Counted from the stretch's first letter, positions 48,870 through 58,620 are shown. The stretch is DNA of 64,000 bases from Goodfellowiella coeruleoviolacea (GCF_024171785.1 NZ_JAMTCK010000004.1:496001-560000), one strand, 5' to 3'. The notes: a model not told the origin generated them from the sequence alone. Program-made: numbers and translations.

Positions 48870-48917
48870 CGCCGGCTGCGTCACCGTGCTCTGATCCCGC
48901 ATCGGTAGGCTGATCAG

Positions 48918-49829
48918 GTGGCCGATGTCGCACCGTCATGGGATCCCGAGGACGGCGATCCCCAGCGTCTGAACCCAGACGACGAAGCCGCCGCGACCGG
49001 CGGGCCGGGCAAGTCGGACAAAGCCCGCAAGAAGGGCTCGTTCTGGCGTGAGCTGCCGATCCTGGTGGTGACCGCGGTCGTGCTGGCCGTGCTGATCCAG
49101 ACCTTCCTGGCCAGGGTGTACTCCATCCCCTCGCAGTCGATGGAGCAGACCCTGCACGGCTGTGACACCTGCACCGGTGACCGGGTGCTGGTGGACAAGC
49201 TCACCTACAACTTCACCGACCCGGGCCCGGGCGACGTGGTGGTCTTCAGCCGGCCCGACACCTGGGACCGCGGCGAGTTCAGCACCAACCGGTCGGACAA
49301 CGTGGTGGTGCGCTGGCTGCAGGAAGCCGGCTCGCTGATCGGGCTGGCCGACCCGAGCGAGGACGACTTCGTCAAGCGGGTGATCGCCGTGAGCGGGCAG
49401 ACCGTGCAGTGCTGCGACGCCGCCAACCGCGTGCTGGTCGACGGAAAGCCGCTGGACGAGACCTACATCTACTGGGAGCCTGGGAGAGGAACCACCCAGG
49501 ACTCCTTCGAGCCCATCAGGGTTCCGGAGAACTACCTGTTCGTGATGGGTGACAATCGCAATGACTCCAAGGACTCGCGTTACCAGGGCGGCGGCGGAGT
49601 CAACGGTCTGGTCCCGGTGGACAACGTGATCGGCAAGGCCCGGTTCATCGTGCTGCCGCCGTCGCGCTGGCAGGGCGTGAGCGACCACGACCCGCAGGCG
49701 GTGGCACTGAGCGCGCCCGCGTGGCAGACCGGCCTGCCGCTGGGCGTCGGTGCGGTCGCGGCCTGGCCCGCCGTGCTGGTCGGCCGGCGACTGCGCGGGC
49801 TGGTGGTTCGACCGGACAGGCGGCGGTAG
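48918..49829 (+). CDS. lepB: Signal peptidase I, copy 2
   Basis: A 303-residue tandem paralogue of the previous gene with the same domain order: membrane helix ([20 protein letters not shown]), Ser74 in [12 protein letters not shown], Lys153 in [12 protein letters not shown] and [11 protein letters not shown]. It differs mainly in the N-terminal tail and the region after the lysine motif. A 63-base block is identical to copy 1. Both keep the catalytic dyad, so both should be active, perhaps with different preferences. Confidence 0.96.
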   Translation: MADVAPSWDPEDGDPQRLNPDDEAAATGGPGKSDKARKKGSFWRELPILVVTAVVLAVLIQTFLARVYSIPSQSMEQTLHGCDTCTGDRVLVDKLTYNFTDPGPGDVVVFSRPDTWDRGEFSTNRSDNVVVRWLQEAGSLIGLADPSEDDFVKRVIAVSGQTVQCCDAANRVLVDGKPLDETYIYWEPGRGTTQDSFEPIRVPENYLFVMGDNRNDSKDSRYQGGGGVNGLVPVDNVIGKARFIVLPPSRWQGVSDHDPQAVALSAPAWQTGLPLGVGAVAAWPAVLVGRRLRGLVVRPDRRR

Positions 49830-49833
49830 CACC

Positions 49834-50625
49834 ATGAGCACACAACCCAGCACCCTGCCGCGCCCGCCCAGGGCGGTGATCAGGCGCACGGCCGGCAACT
49901 GGGCACTGCAGTCCGCGCTCGACCGCCGCGGCCTCGGCCCGGTCGCCGGGGTGGACGAGGCCGGCCGGGGAGCCTGCGCCGGCCCACTGGTGATCGCCTC
50001 GTGCGTGCTGCGGCCCGGGGACGCCAGCCGGCTGGACGGGCTCACCGACTCCAAGCTGCTCACCCCCGCGGCCCGGGACCGGATGTTCGACGCGGTGGTG
50101 GCCAGGGCACTGGACTACGCCGTGGTCGTGGTGCCGGCCAGCGAGATCGACCTGATCGGGGTGCACGTGGCCAACATCGAGGGCATGCGCCGAGCCGTGG
50201 CCCGGTTGACCACCCACCCGGGATACGTCCTGGTGGACGGCTTCCGCGTGCCCGGGCTGACCGCGCCGAGCCTGCCGGTGGTCAAGGGCGACAAGGCGGC
50301 TGCCTGCGTGGCGGCGGCGTCGGTGCTGGCCAAGGTCACCAGGGACCGGATCATGGCCGAACTGCACCAGGAGCTGCCGGTGTACGGGTTCGACGTGCAC
50401 AAGGGCTACTGCACGGCCGACCACAGCGCCGCGTTGGCCGAACACGGCCCCAGTGACGAGCACCGCTGGTCGTATGCGAACGTGGCCGCGGCGGCGCGGG
50501 CGCACGGAATGCGTCCGCCACGCCGGGTGGCGCGGAGTACGGCGGCGCTCAACGTGGTTCACAATGGTGAGCCTTCACAATCAACGGCGTCGGGCGCACG
50601 ATCGGGAGGGGCGCGGATCCAATGA
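49834..50625 (+). CDS. rnhB: Ribonuclease HII
   Basis: A 263-residue RNase HII that nicks at ribonucleotides embedded in DNA. Motifs [14 protein letters not shown] (Asp-Glu pair), [22 protein letters not shown] and [20 protein letters not shown] carry the four catalytic acids. C-terminal ~45 residues are a basic, disordered actinobacterial extension. The ATG at 49834 is preferred by family alignment. It overlaps the DUF2469 start by four bases. Confidence 0.97.
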   Translation: MSTQPSTLPRPPRAVIRRTAGNWALQSALDRRGLGPVAGVDEAGRGACAGPLVIASCVLRPGDASRLDGLTDSKLLTPAARDRMFDAVVARALDYAVVVVPASEIDLIGVHVANIEGMRRAVARLTTHPGYVLVDGFRVPGLTAPSLPVVKGDKAAACVAAASVLAKVTRDRIMAELHQELPVYGFDVHKGYCTADHSAALAEHGPSDEHRWSYANVAAAARAHGMRPPRRVARSTAALNVVHNGEPSQSTASGARSGGARIQ

Positions 50626-50945
50626 GCGCAGAGGATCTCGAAAAGTACGAGACCGAGATGGAGCTGCAGCTCTACAGGGAGTACCGCGACATCGTCGGCC
50701 AGTTCTCCTTCGTGGTGGAGACCGAGCGGCGGTTCTACCTGGCCAACGCGGTGGACGTGCAGGCGCGCAACGCCGACGGTGAGGTCTACTTCGAGGTGCG
50801 GATGTCCGACGCCTGGGTGTGGGACATGTACCGGCCGGCGCGGTTCGTCAAGAACGTCCGGGTCATCACGTTCAAGGACGTCAACGTGGAGGAGCTGGAC
50901 AAGCCAGACCTCCGGTTGCCGGACAGCGACTCCTTCAACGGCTGA
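50622..50945 (+). CDS. DUF2469 family protein
   Basis: A 107-residue conserved actinobacterial protein, always next to rnhB and yraN. It starts [20 protein letters not shown] and has [40 protein letters not shown] and the ending [13 protein letters not shown]. Soluble; function unknown. Confidence 0.96.
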   Translation: MSAEDLEKYETEMELQLYREYRDIVGQFSFVVETERRFYLANAVDVQARNADGEVYFEVRMSDAWVWDMYRPARFVKNVRVITFKDVNVEELDKPDLRLPDSDSFNG

Positions 50946-50961
50946 CCGGCGCAGCTTCCGG

Positions 50962-50986
50962 CGGGGCGGCGGGCGCCGCCGCCCCG
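50962..50986. terminator. Terminator hairpin after DUF2469
   Basis: CGGGGCGGCGG / CCGCCGCCCCG, an 11-base perfect stem with a 3-base loop, 17 bases after the DUF2469 stop. The 500-base gap up to yraN is otherwise non-coding apart from paired-box copy D. Confidence 0.82.
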
Positions 50987-51270
50987 TGCTGTCGCGCCCG
51001 CGCGCGAGTGCGGTGCCGCCGACGGGGTGCCGGCGGCGTGGTGCCGCTGACTGTTGCTGTGGTCCGGTTCGGGTGCCTGACTGACCGGAGCCGGACGGGA
51101 CCACCACCCGTGACGGCCGGGGCCGCCGGGTAGGTCTGCTGGCAGGGCGTGCTGCCCTGCCCTGGCCCGCTGGCGTGGCGCCTGTCCGTGTCCTCCCCGC
51201 TGTCCTTGCCGGGCCTGCGCGTGGCTGACTTCGACCACCGGGTGGCGCACTGGTCCGCCCGTCTGGCGGC

Positions 51271-51352
51271 GCTATACCACCGTTTCGTGGACCATCCGGC
51301 AATTTCACCCGTTCGTGGTCCTAGTTGTCCACAACCCCCGCAGCTGTCCACA
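51271..51352 (-). promoter_or_regulatory. Dispersed paired-box element, copy D
   Basis: On the minus strand, TGTGGACAG (51352-51344) and TGTGGACAA-equivalent (51333-51325) are 19 bases apart and TATAGC (51276-51271) follows after 48 bases. The spacer ACCACGAACGGGTGAAATT resembles copy A. It points back toward the DUF2469 terminator, away from yraN. Confidence 0.65.
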
Positions 51353-51445
51353 ACCAGCGACAACGTCGTTCCGTGACCGGTCAACTCCCGGCACCGTGTG
51401 AGGCACACGAATTCCACGGGGGAGTTCACGGGGGAGGCGAGAGCT

Positions 51446-51874
51446 GTGAGTGTGGCTGTTCCTGTCCTGCCGCCGCATCCGGCGGTCGGACAGTCGTCGG
51501 AGCGTCGCGCGCGGGGCAGTGCCGCGTCGGCGGCGCTTGGCCGGCGTGGTGAGGCGCTGGCTGCCCAGTACCTGGAAAGCCAGGGCCTGGTCGTGCTCTC
51601 ACGCAACTGGCGGTGCCGCGAGGGCGAGTTGGACCTGGTCGCCACGGACGGTGTCCGGCTGGTCGTGTGCGAGGTGAAGACCCGGTCCTCGGACTGGCAG
51701 GGCGACCCGGCCCAGGCCGTCGACCGGGCGAAGCTGCGCCGGCTGCGTCGGCTGGCGGGCAGGTGGTTGACCACCTTCCGGGTGGGGTGGTGCGAGATCC
51801 GGTTCGACGTGATCGCCGTGCACTGGCCGCCGAGCGGCCCGATCCGGTTGCGGCACCGGCGAGGTGTGTCCTGA
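51446..51874 (+). CDS. YraN/UPF0102 nuclease-like protein
   Basis: A 142-residue YraN family protein with an endonuclease-like core: LGRRGEALAAQYLESQGLVV, NWRCREGELDLVATDG and VVCEVKTRSSDWQG, carrying the E-D-ExK residues of the PD-(D/E)xK fold. The GTG at 51446 follows GGGGGAGG. It overlaps comM by one base (TGATG). Thought to take part in DNA processing with neighbouring comM and dprA. Confidence 0.93.
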   Translation: MSVAVPVLPPHPAVGQSSERRARGSAASAALGRRGEALAAQYLESQGLVVLSRNWRCREGELDLVATDGVRLVVCEVKTRSSDWQGDPAQAVDRAKLRRLRRLAGRWLTTFRVGWCEIRFDVIAVHWPPSGPIRLRHRRGVS

Positions 51875-53391
51875 TGGCGCTCGCGTCAGCGTGGTCGGTG
51901 GCGTTGTTCGGGGTGGACGGGCTGACCGTGGAGATCGAGGCGGACGTCGGGTCCGGCATGCCCGGCGTGCAGCTGCTCGGGCTGCCTGACGCCGCACTGC
52001 ACGAGGCGAAGGACCGGGTGCGGGCCGCCGTGCGCAACAGCGGCGAGCAGTGGCCCCAGCAGCGCGTCACCCTGGGGCTGTCCCCGGCCACCCTGCCCAA
52101 GGGCGGTTCCGGCTACGACCTCGCCCTGGCCGCCGCGGTGCTGGCCGCGGCCGGCCTGGCGCCGCGTGGCCTGCTCGGCTGCACCGCGCTGATCGGGGAG
52201 TTGGCGCTGGACGGCCGGGTGCGTCCGGTGCGGGGTGTGCTGCCCGGTCTGCTGGCCGCCCGCAAGGCCGGCCTGCGCCAGGCGGTGGTGCCGGTGGCGA
52301 CGCTCGCCGAGGCCGCCCTGGTCGATGGCATCACCGTGTTCGGCGTGGCCCACCTGCGGGAGCTGGTCGGCTGGCTGCGGGGTGAGCCAGGGCGGTTGAC
52401 CGAGCCGGCTTTCGACCCCCTTCCGCCCGAAGCTCCGCCGCAGGGTGACCTCGCGGACGTGCTCGGCCAACCCGAGGCGCGCTGGGCGCTGGAGGTCGCC
52501 GCCGCCGGCGGACACCACCTGCTGCTGGTCGGTCCGCCCGGCACCGGCAAGACCATGCTGGCGCAACGCATGATCGGTCTGCTTCCCGCGCTCTCGCCCC
52601 AGGAGTCTCTGGAGGTCACCGCCATCCACTCGGTGGCCGGCCTGCTCTCCGCGCGGACCCCGCTGATCACCACGCCGCCCTTTGTCGCGCCGCACCACTC
52701 CATCTCGGGTGCCGCCCTGCTGGGCGGCGGCGCTGGACTGGCCAGACCGGGCGCGGTGAGCCGCGCCCACCGCGGGGTGCTGTTCCTGGACGAGGCGTGC
52801 GAGTTCGGCCCACGGCGGCTGGAGGCGCTGCGCACGGCGCTGGAGGAGGGCGAGGTGCGGTTGGCCAGGCGGGACGGTGTCACCTGCTACCCGGCCCGGT
52901 TCCAGCTCGTGCTGGCCACCAACCCCTGCCCGTGCGCGCCGCCCCGGGAGGTGGACTGCTGCTGTCCGCCCAACACCAGGCGCCGGTACTTCAGCCGGCT
53001 GTCCGGTCCGCTGCTGGACCGGGTCGACCTGCGGGTGCGGATGCGCCCGGTCACCGCCATGACCACCGCCGAGGCGGGCAGTGCCGAGCCCAGTGCGCAG
53101 GTGCGCCAGCGGGTGCTGCGGGCCAGGGAACGGGCGGCGCTGCGGTGGGCCGACCACGGCTGGCGCACCAACGCCGAGGTGCCCGGGCCGGCACTGCGCA
53201 AGGAGTTCGCCCTGCCCAGGCCGGTGACGGCACTGCTGGACCGCGGGCTGGACAGCGGAGCGGTGACCGGCCGGGGTGCCGACCGGTGCCTGCGCGTCGC
53301 CTGGACCCTGTCCGACCTGGCCGACCAGGAGCGGCCCGACGCCGACCACGTGGCCGCCGCGCTGGAGTTCCGGGAACGGAGGTCCGCGTGA
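51874..53391 (+). CDS. ComM/YifB magnesium-chelatase-like AAA+ helicase
   Basis: A 505-residue ComM family protein. The N-terminal Lon-like fold (SAWSVALFGVDGLTVEIEAD) precedes the AAA+ core: Walker A LVGPPGTGKTMLAQRM, Walker B RGVLFLDEACEF, and a Mg-chelatase subunit domain with cysteine cluster PCPCAPPREVDCCCPP. ComM is a branch-migration helicase in natural transformation. Located between yraN and dprA, the usual order. Confidence 0.95.
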   Translation: MALASAWSVALFGVDGLTVEIEADVGSGMPGVQLLGLPDAALHEAKDRVRAAVRNSGEQWPQQRVTLGLSPATLPKGGSGYDLALAAAVLAAAGLAPRGLLGCTALIGELALDGRVRPVRGVLPGLLAARKAGLRQAVVPVATLAEAALVDGITVFGVAHLRELVGWLRGEPGRLTEPAFDPLPPEAPPQGDLADVLGQPEARWALEVAAAGGHHLLLVGPPGTGKTMLAQRMIGLLPALSPQESLEVTAIHSVAGLLSARTPLITTPPFVAPHHSISGAALLGGGAGLARPGAVSRAHRGVLFLDEACEFGPRRLEALRTALEEGEVRLARRDGVTCYPARFQLVLATNPCPCAPPREVDCCCPPNTRRRYFSRLSGPLLDRVDLRVRMRPVTAMTTAEAGSAEPSAQVRQRVLRARERAALRWADHGWRTNAEVPGPALRKEFALPRPVTALLDRGLDSGAVTGRGADRCLRVAWTLSDLADQERPDADHVAAALEFRERRSA

Positions 53392-53537
53392 TGTCCGACG
53401 TCAGTCTGCGGCCGCGGGCCACCGCGACGGGCCGGCGTCCGTCCGCGGCCACGCCCGCCGGGCGGTTGCCCCGCCGGCACGGGTCGAGCGCGGGCTCGGG
53501 TCGCCCCGCCCGCTGGCTGCGCCTCGACAGCGTGGGG

Positions 53538-54146
53538 TCACCGGCGGTCGGCCAGCCGATGCCGCCACGGGTGCGCCGGGAAGGTCAGGTCGAGGGCGGC
53601 CAGCAGCCACGCGCGCTCCACCCGGTCGAGATGGGGAACGACCGCCCGGAAGTCCTGCTCGTCCTTGGGGCGTGGGTTGGTGGCCTTGTAGAACAGTTGC
53701 ACGCCCGGGGCCAGGTAGGGCAGCCCGTCGGGTGTTCGGCGGCCCAGCGTGGACAGGGGCCGGCGGACCCGCCGGTCCCGGCGCGACACCCAGTGGTCGC
53801 CCTCGGTCTCGTCCACCATGATCTGCAGCCGCCACGGTCCGGATGGGGCGGGCCGACACCACACGTCGTGGACGTGCGCGGGCAGCGGGTCGCGGCCGGT
53901 CCAGCGGCGCAGGGAACCTGGCGGGTCAGCCGCCCACAGTTGCCAGCCGGGCAGCACGGCGGGCACCGAGAGCAGGTCGGGTCGCAGCACCAGCGCGTCG
54001 ATGTCGGCGTGCGCACGGATCCGTCGGCCAACGGCCAGTTCGATCGCGTACCCGCCGGCCAGCCACCAGCGCGGCGGAAACTCCGCGAACAACGTGGCGA
54101 CCGCCGGTGGGCTGAGCGGGTCCCACGATCCGTGCACGTCCGCCAT
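53538..54146 (-). CDS. Nucleotidyltransferase-like protein
   Basis: A 202-residue protein with the nucleotidyltransferase signature WWLAGGYAIELAVGRRIRAH, then ADIDALVLRPD (G-G-x..D-x-D) as in aminoglycoside adenylyltransferase-like PF10706 proteins. Later, GPWRLQIMVDETEGDHWVSR gives the third acidic residue. It runs opposite to comM and dprA within their conserved block, so it is probably an insertion. It could modify an antibiotic or another small molecule; not established. Confidence 0.82.
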   Translation of the reverse strand: MADVHGSWDPLSPPAVATLFAEFPPRWWLAGGYAIELAVGRRIRAHADIDALVLRPDLLSVPAVLPGWQLWAADPPGSLRRWTGRDPLPAHVHDVWCRPAPSGPWRLQIMVDETEGDHWVSRRDRRVRRPLSTLGRRTPDGLPYLAPGVQLFYKATNPRPKDEQDFRAVVPHLDRVERAWLLAALDLTFPAHPWRHRLADRR

Positions 54147-54208
54147 CCCAGCAGTCTGCCAGGGCCCCAGCCCGTGCGGTCGGGGCGTGTCGTGCCGGGA
54201 GGCCTCCG

Positions 54209-55363
54209 ATGAGCGGCGCTGAGCAGGCCCGTCGAGCCCGTGCCTACCTGCTGCGCGTGGCCGAGCCGCCCGCGCTCGCGCTGGCGGGGCTGGTGGCCGA
54301 GGCGGGCCCGGTGCGGGCGGCTGACCTCGTCCGGACCGGGCAGGCACCCAGTGCGGTGGCGGGCGAGACCGCGGCCAGGCGGCACCTGGACCAGGTTGAC
54401 GAGGATCTGGCCCGGGCGGCGGCCGTGGGGGCCAGACTGGTGATCCCCGAGGACGAGGAGTGGCCGGACTGGCCCTTCCTGGCCCTGCAGACGGCCGCGA
54501 GCCGCCGGATGGCCTGCGGGGTGGCTCCGCTGGCGCTCTGGGTGCGCGGCCGCGACCTGGGCGCGCTGACCGAGCGGGCGGTGGCCGTGGTCGGCTCGCG
54601 GGCGGCCAGCGGCTACGGCGAGCACGTCGCCGCCGAGTTCGGCTACGGCCTGGCCAGCCGGGGCGTCACCGTGGTGTCCGGTGCGGCCTACGGCATCGAC
54701 GGGGCCGCCCACCGGGGCGCGGTCGCCGCGTCCGGTCCCACCGTCGCGGTGCTCGCCTGTGGCATCGACCTGGCTTATCCCGCCGGCCACACCGCCCTGC
54801 TGGACCGGATCACCGGTCAGGGCGCGGTGGTCACCGAGTACCCACCGGGCCTTCGGCCGGCCAGGTACCGGTTCCTGGTGCGCAACCGGCTCATCGCCGC
54901 GCTCGGCGGCGGCACGGTCGTTGTCGAGGCCGGTCAGCGCAGTGGCGCCAAGAACACCGCGGCCATCACCCGCGCGCTGGGCCGGGTGCTGATGGCGGTG
55001 CCCGGCCCGGTCACCTCGGCCTGCTCGGTGGGCTGCCACGAGTTGCTCCGCGCGGCGGAAGCCGTGCCGGTGGCCAGCGTGGACGAGATCATCGAGACCG
55101 TGGGGCGGATCGGCGCCGACCTGGTGCGCCCCGAGACCCGGCCGAGCAGTCGCACGGATGAGCTGGGCCCCGAGGCCGCGCGGGTGTACGAGGCACTGGA
55201 CCGCAAACAGGGGAGCAGCCCGGACGCGGCCGCGGTCGAGTCGGGCGTGCCGCTGAGCCGGGTGCGGGCGCTGCTGCCCGAACTCGAACTGATCGGTCTG
55301 GTCGAGCGGCGCGAGTCCGGCTGGTGGCCGGTCGCGCTCCGAAAGGGGCGTGGCGATGCTTGA
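54209..55363 (+). CDS. dprA: DNA-processing protein DprA
   Basis: A 384-residue DprA. Loads RecA on incoming single-stranded DNA. Rossmann core: VVGSRAASGYGEHVAAEFGY, SGAAYGIDGAAHRGA, VLACGIDLAYPAGH and RFLVRNRLIAALGGGTVVVE; then SGAKNTA; a C-terminal winged helix (ELGPEAARVYEALDRK) follows. Start ATG has GGAGG upstream. Naturally follows comM. Confidence 0.95.
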   Translation: MSGAEQARRARAYLLRVAEPPALALAGLVAEAGPVRAADLVRTGQAPSAVAGETAARRHLDQVDEDLARAAAVGARLVIPEDEEWPDWPFLALQTAASRRMACGVAPLALWVRGRDLGALTERAVAVVGSRAASGYGEHVAAEFGYGLASRGVTVVSGAAYGIDGAAHRGAVAASGPTVAVLACGIDLAYPAGHTALLDRITGQGAVVTEYPPGLRPARYRFLVRNRLIAALGGGTVVVEAGQRSGAKNTAAITRALGRVLMAVPGPVTSACSVGCHELLRAAEAVPVASVDEIIETVGRIGADLVRPETRPSSRTDELGPEAARVYEALDRKQGSSPDAAAVESGVPLSRVRALLPELELIGLVERRESGWWPVALRKGRGDA

Positions 55364-55396
55364 CCTCCCCATCGCGGCGGCGCAGCGTCTTGATCC

Positions 55397-56710
55397 GTGC
55401 CCGCACGAGGTCCCCGCCAGCCGCACCGCGTCGAGCTATCCCGGTTGCGCGAACAACTACCGGAACGGACCAAGGAGGTGCTGGCCAGGTACGAGCGCCA
55501 CCTTCAGGCGGAGCGTGGCCTGTCCCCGCACACCGTCCGTGCCTATCTCGCCGACACCGTCGCGCTGCTCGGTCACCTTCACCTGCACCTCAGCCGGAAC
55601 GCCGATTCGCGGACCGACACCCGGCCCGGGCGTCCGGCCCGGTCGGACTCCGCCGTACCTGCTGCCGGCAGAGCAGACAATGCCGCTGCTCACGACACGC
55701 TGACCGGTGACGCCGAACTGGCCGACCCCGGTTCCGCTGCCAGGCCGACCCAAGATGCTGAACCGGAGAATGTCGGACGGTCCAACGCCAGGTCGGACAG
55801 GTCGTGGACATCCAGCGGTGTGCACGGCGAGCGTGGACCGATCGGTGCCGTGCGGCCTGATCCCGTGTCGTCCCCTGCCGAGCCCGCCGCTGGTGTCGGG
55901 CCCGGTGGTGCCGGGGCTGGCGCACCCGGGCCGGGTGACGCGCTGGCCGGCCTTGACCTCGGCTCGCTGCGATCCTGGCTGGCCGCGCAGCACGCCGCCG
56001 GCACCAGCAGGACCACCCTGGCGCGGCGGGCCGCGGCGGCCAGAACCTTCACGGCGTGGGCCACCCGCCAGGGGTATCTGGCTACCGATCCCGGGCCTCG
56101 GCTCGCCGCGCCCAGACCGCACCGCACCCTGCCGACCGTGCTCCGGGCAGACCAGGCGGAGGCCGCGATGCTGGCGGCGGCGGCCGGAGCCGCCGACGGC
56201 GATCCGGTTGCGCTGCGTGACCAAGCCGTGGTGGAGTTGCTCTATGCGACAGGGGTCCGAGTGTCGGAGTTGTGCGGCCTCGATCTTGACGATATCGACT
56301 ACTCCCGGCGGGTGATTCGGGTACTTGGGAAAGGAAGCCGGGAACGCGCTGTTCCGTTCGGGGCGCCGGCGGAGCGAGCGGTGCGGCGGTGGCTGGACAA
56401 CGGCAGACCTGCGCTGGTCAGAGCAGGTACACCAGCCGCGTTGTTCCTGGGGGTACGGGGTGGACGAGTGGATCCGAGGACAGTCAGGCGGATCGTGCAC
56501 GAGGTTGTTGGGGCAGTCCCGGACGCGGTCGACACCGGACCGCACGGGCTGCGGCATTCCGCGGCGACGCACCTGCTGGAAGGGGGAGCTGACCTACGGA
56601 CGGTCCAAGAACTGCTTGGTCACGCTACGCTCGCAACAACTCAGCTCTACACCCACGTCACTGTCGAGCGGCTGAAGGCGATCCATGACCGAACCCACCC
56701 CCGTTCCTGA
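55397..56710 (+). CDS. xerC: XerC-type tyrosine recombinase with a long insert
   Basis: A 437-residue tyrosine recombinase (typical XerC about 300). The C-terminal catalytic domain is complete: Arg288 (ATGVRVSEL), Lys312 (GKGSRER), His383 and Arg386 (HGLRHSA), His409 (GHATLATTQ) and Tyr418. The N-terminal SAM-like core-binding domain is split by ~115 residues (about 67-182) of disordered Asp/Ser/Pro/Ala-rich sequence. It should resolve chromosome dimers with XerD at dif. GTG start; 3' end overlaps the sigma gene by 26 bases. Confidence 0.93.
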   Translation: MPARGPRQPHRVELSRLREQLPERTKEVLARYERHLQAERGLSPHTVRAYLADTVALLGHLHLHLSRNADSRTDTRPGRPARSDSAVPAAGRADNAAAHDTLTGDAELADPGSAARPTQDAEPENVGRSNARSDRSWTSSGVHGERGPIGAVRPDPVSSPAEPAAGVGPGGAGAGAPGPGDALAGLDLGSLRSWLAAQHAAGTSRTTLARRAAAARTFTAWATRQGYLATDPGPRLAAPRPHRTLPTVLRADQAEAAMLAAAAGAADGDPVALRDQAVVELLYATGVRVSELCGLDLDDIDYSRRVIRVLGKGSRERAVPFGAPAERAVRRWLDNGRPALVRAGTPAALFLGVRGGRVDPRTVRRIVHEVVGAVPDAVDTGPHGLRHSAATHLLEGGADLRTVQELLGHATLATTQLYTHVTVERLKAIHDRTHPRS

Positions 56711-57572
56711 CGATGCCGGGGGAGGTTCCCGTACGGCGATCATGGCCTCCGCGGAGACACCTTCCCCCGGCGGCGAGGGCCGTCGCGCAAGTGAGCGGCG
56801 CAGCGCTGACGACGTCGAGGCGGGCATCGTCGCGCTGTGGCGCAGCTACGGCGAGAGCAGGGACCACAGCCTGAGGGACCGGCTCGTCCTGCACTACGCG
56901 CCGCTGGTGAAGTACGTGGCCGGTCGGGTGGGCACCGGGCTGCCCGCGCACGTGGACGTCGCCGACCTGGTGCAGTCGGGGATCTTCGGCCTGGTGGACG
57001 CGATCGAGAAGTTCGAGCCAGAGCGTGGCCTGAAGTTCGAGACGTACGCGATGCAGCGAATACGCGGCGCGATCCTGGACGACCTGCGGTCCCAGGACTG
57101 GGTGCCCCGCTCGGTCCGCAGTCGCGCCCGCGACGTGGAACGCGCGCTGGAACGGTTGAACGCGCGTCTGCAGCGCACCCCGACCGACGCGGAACTCGCC
57201 ACCGAGATGAAGATCAGCCTCGGTGAACTGCGTGAGCTGTACGCCCAGCTGCAACTCACCAGCGTGATGGCCCTGGACGACCTGATCGGGGTGAACCGGG
57301 GCGGGACATCGCTGGCCGAGACACTGCCCGACGACCACGCCGAGGACCCCATCGCGACCCTGGTCGACCAGGACAGCCGACGCCAGCTCGCCGAGGCCAT
57401 CGCCCAGCTGAGCGAGCGCGACCGCGTGGTGGTGACCCTCTACTACTTCGAGAACCTCACGCTCGCCGAGATCGGGAGGGTGCTGGGCGTGACCGAGTCA
57501 CGGGTGTGCCAGCTGCACACCAGGGCGGTCCTGCGCCTGCGCAGCAAACTGGTCGAGCAGGCCGAGGGCTGA
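56685..57572 (+). CDS. FliA/WhiG-type sigma factor
   Basis: A 295-residue group 3 sigma-70 factor. Regions: 1.2/2 ([19 protein letters not shown], then [20 protein letters not shown]), region 2.4 ([20 protein letters not shown]), region 3 ([19 protein letters not shown]) and region 4 ([20 protein letters not shown]). This is the position of whiG in Streptomyces, which controls sporulation or flagellar genes; in this lineage it may serve motility or differentiation. The N-terminal 45 residues are disordered. Confidence 0.93.
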   Translation: MTEPTPVPDDAGGGSRTAIMASAETPSPGGEGRRASERRSADDVEAGIVALWRSYGESRDHSLRDRLVLHYAPLVKYVAGRVGTGLPAHVDVADLVQSGIFGLVDAIEKFEPERGLKFETYAMQRIRGAILDDLRSQDWVPRSVRSRARDVERALERLNARLQRTPTDAELATEMKISLGELRELYAQLQLTSVMALDDLIGVNRGGTSLAETLPDDHAEDPIATLVDQDSRRQLAEAIAQLSERDRVVVTLYYFENLTLAEIGRVLGVTESRVCQLHTRAVLRLRSKLVEQAEG

Positions 57573-57584
57573 GCGGGCGCAGTC

Positions 57585-57605
57585 CGGTGGGCCACCCGCC
57601 CACCG
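57585..57605. terminator. Terminator hairpin after the sigma gene
   Basis: CGGTGGGC / GCCCACCG, eight pairs with a five-base loop, starting 13 bases after the sigma stop. Confidence 0.7.
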
Positions 57606-57815
57606 CGCCACGTGCACCCGCGCACGGCACCGTCTCGGCAAGGCCGAGGCAGGTCACCGTCAGTCCGCGCTGATCCGGGTGAACACCTGCCCACCTACCA
57701 GCGGGCGTCCGTCGTCCACCGGCAGGTGGCCCCTCCGCTCACCAGAGCGAGCTGTATGGCCCGCGCGTTCTCGCCCGCACCCGCCCCAGGCGCCGGCCCG
57801 CAGGTCACCGGATCG

Positions 57816-57869
57816 CACCGCGCGGCGCCACACCACCGCGCGGCGCCACACCACCGCGCGGCGCCACGA
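57816..57869. repeat. Three 18-base tandem repeats
   Basis: Three copies of CACCGCGCGGCGCCACAC (last two bases vary in the third). Lies in the 376-base gap between the sigma gene and the convergent peptidase gene. The rest of the gap shows no convincing gene. Confidence 0.88.
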
Positions 57870-57948
57870 CGCCCGCCCTCGCGTGCTCTCCCGCGGACGG
57901 GCATCTCCCAGGCGGGTGAGCACGGTGTGGCGGGCGGCCACCGCCTGG

Positions 57949-58569
57949 TCAACCCCCGGCCCGCAGGCGTTCGGTGTCCTCGGGCCGCCAGGGCAGCAGG
58001 CGGACCCGGCCCGAACCGAGCAGCCCCAGCGGATCCACGTACTCGGCCCCCCGGCGAGCACCCCAGTGCAGGCACACCACCGGCCCCGTCGCCCCGGCGG
58101 CATCGGCACCCGCCCCGGGTGTCAGACCGGCACAGCCCGGGTGGCCCGGCTGCAGCAGCCCGATCACCTCCCCGCGACCCACCGGCTGACCGGCGACCAC
58201 GCGCGGGCTGACCGGCTCGTAGGTGGTGCGCAGCCCACCGCCGTGGTCGAGGGAGACCAGGGGACGGCCGGCCACCTGGCCGGCGAAGACCACCACGGCC
58301 TGGCCGGCGGCCAGCACCTCGCCGCCGGCTGGCCCACCCAGGTCAACTCCCCGATGCCCAGCCGAGTACGGGGTGGCCGGCGCCTGGAAGGCCCGCAACA
58401 CCGGGTGCGGCTCGGCCAGCGGCCAGGAAAAGCGCCCCGCCCTGGCGGGCGGGACGGCGTCGGCACTGGTCAGTGCCCCGTTGGCGACCAGGAAGAGCAC
58501 GGCGGCGGCCAACACGACCGGGCGGACCAGCCAGCGGTGCGGGGGAGTGCGACACGACCGGGAAACCAT
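57949..58569 (-). CDS. M23-family (LytM-like) peptidase
   Basis: A 206-residue exported protein. Signal/anchor helix WLVRPVVLAAAVLFLVANGA, then an M23 beta domain with YSAGHRGVDLGGPAG (first His and Asp), GQVAGRPLVSLDHGGGLRT and TGPVVCLHWGARRG. The usual HxH is CLH here, so one zinc-ligand/catalytic His is missing; this occurs in some actinobacterial members and may mean a regulatory rather than hydrolytic role at the cell wall. The ATG at 58569 gives the clean signal peptide. Divergent from rpsB. Confidence 0.9.
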   Translation of the reverse strand: MVSRSCRTPPHRWLVRPVVLAAAVLFLVANGALTSADAVPPARAGRFSWPLAEPHPVLRAFQAPATPYSAGHRGVDLGGPAGGEVLAAGQAVVVFAGQVAGRPLVSLDHGGGLRTTYEPVSPRVVAGQPVGRGEVIGLLQPGHPGCAGLTPGAGADAAGATGPVVCLHWGARRGAEYVDPLGLLGSGRVRLLPWRPEDTERLRAGG

Positions 58570-58620
58570 GGGACCACCGTCTCGCGGGCGATCACCGAGG
58601 GCCAGCTGCGGTTGCGAAGC

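Noticed and set aside
51325-51352. Replication origin suggested by DnaA-box-like sequences
   Set aside because: Only two boxes per site, no AT-rich unwinding region, and no dnaA or dnaN nearby. The same pair occurs at three other loci.
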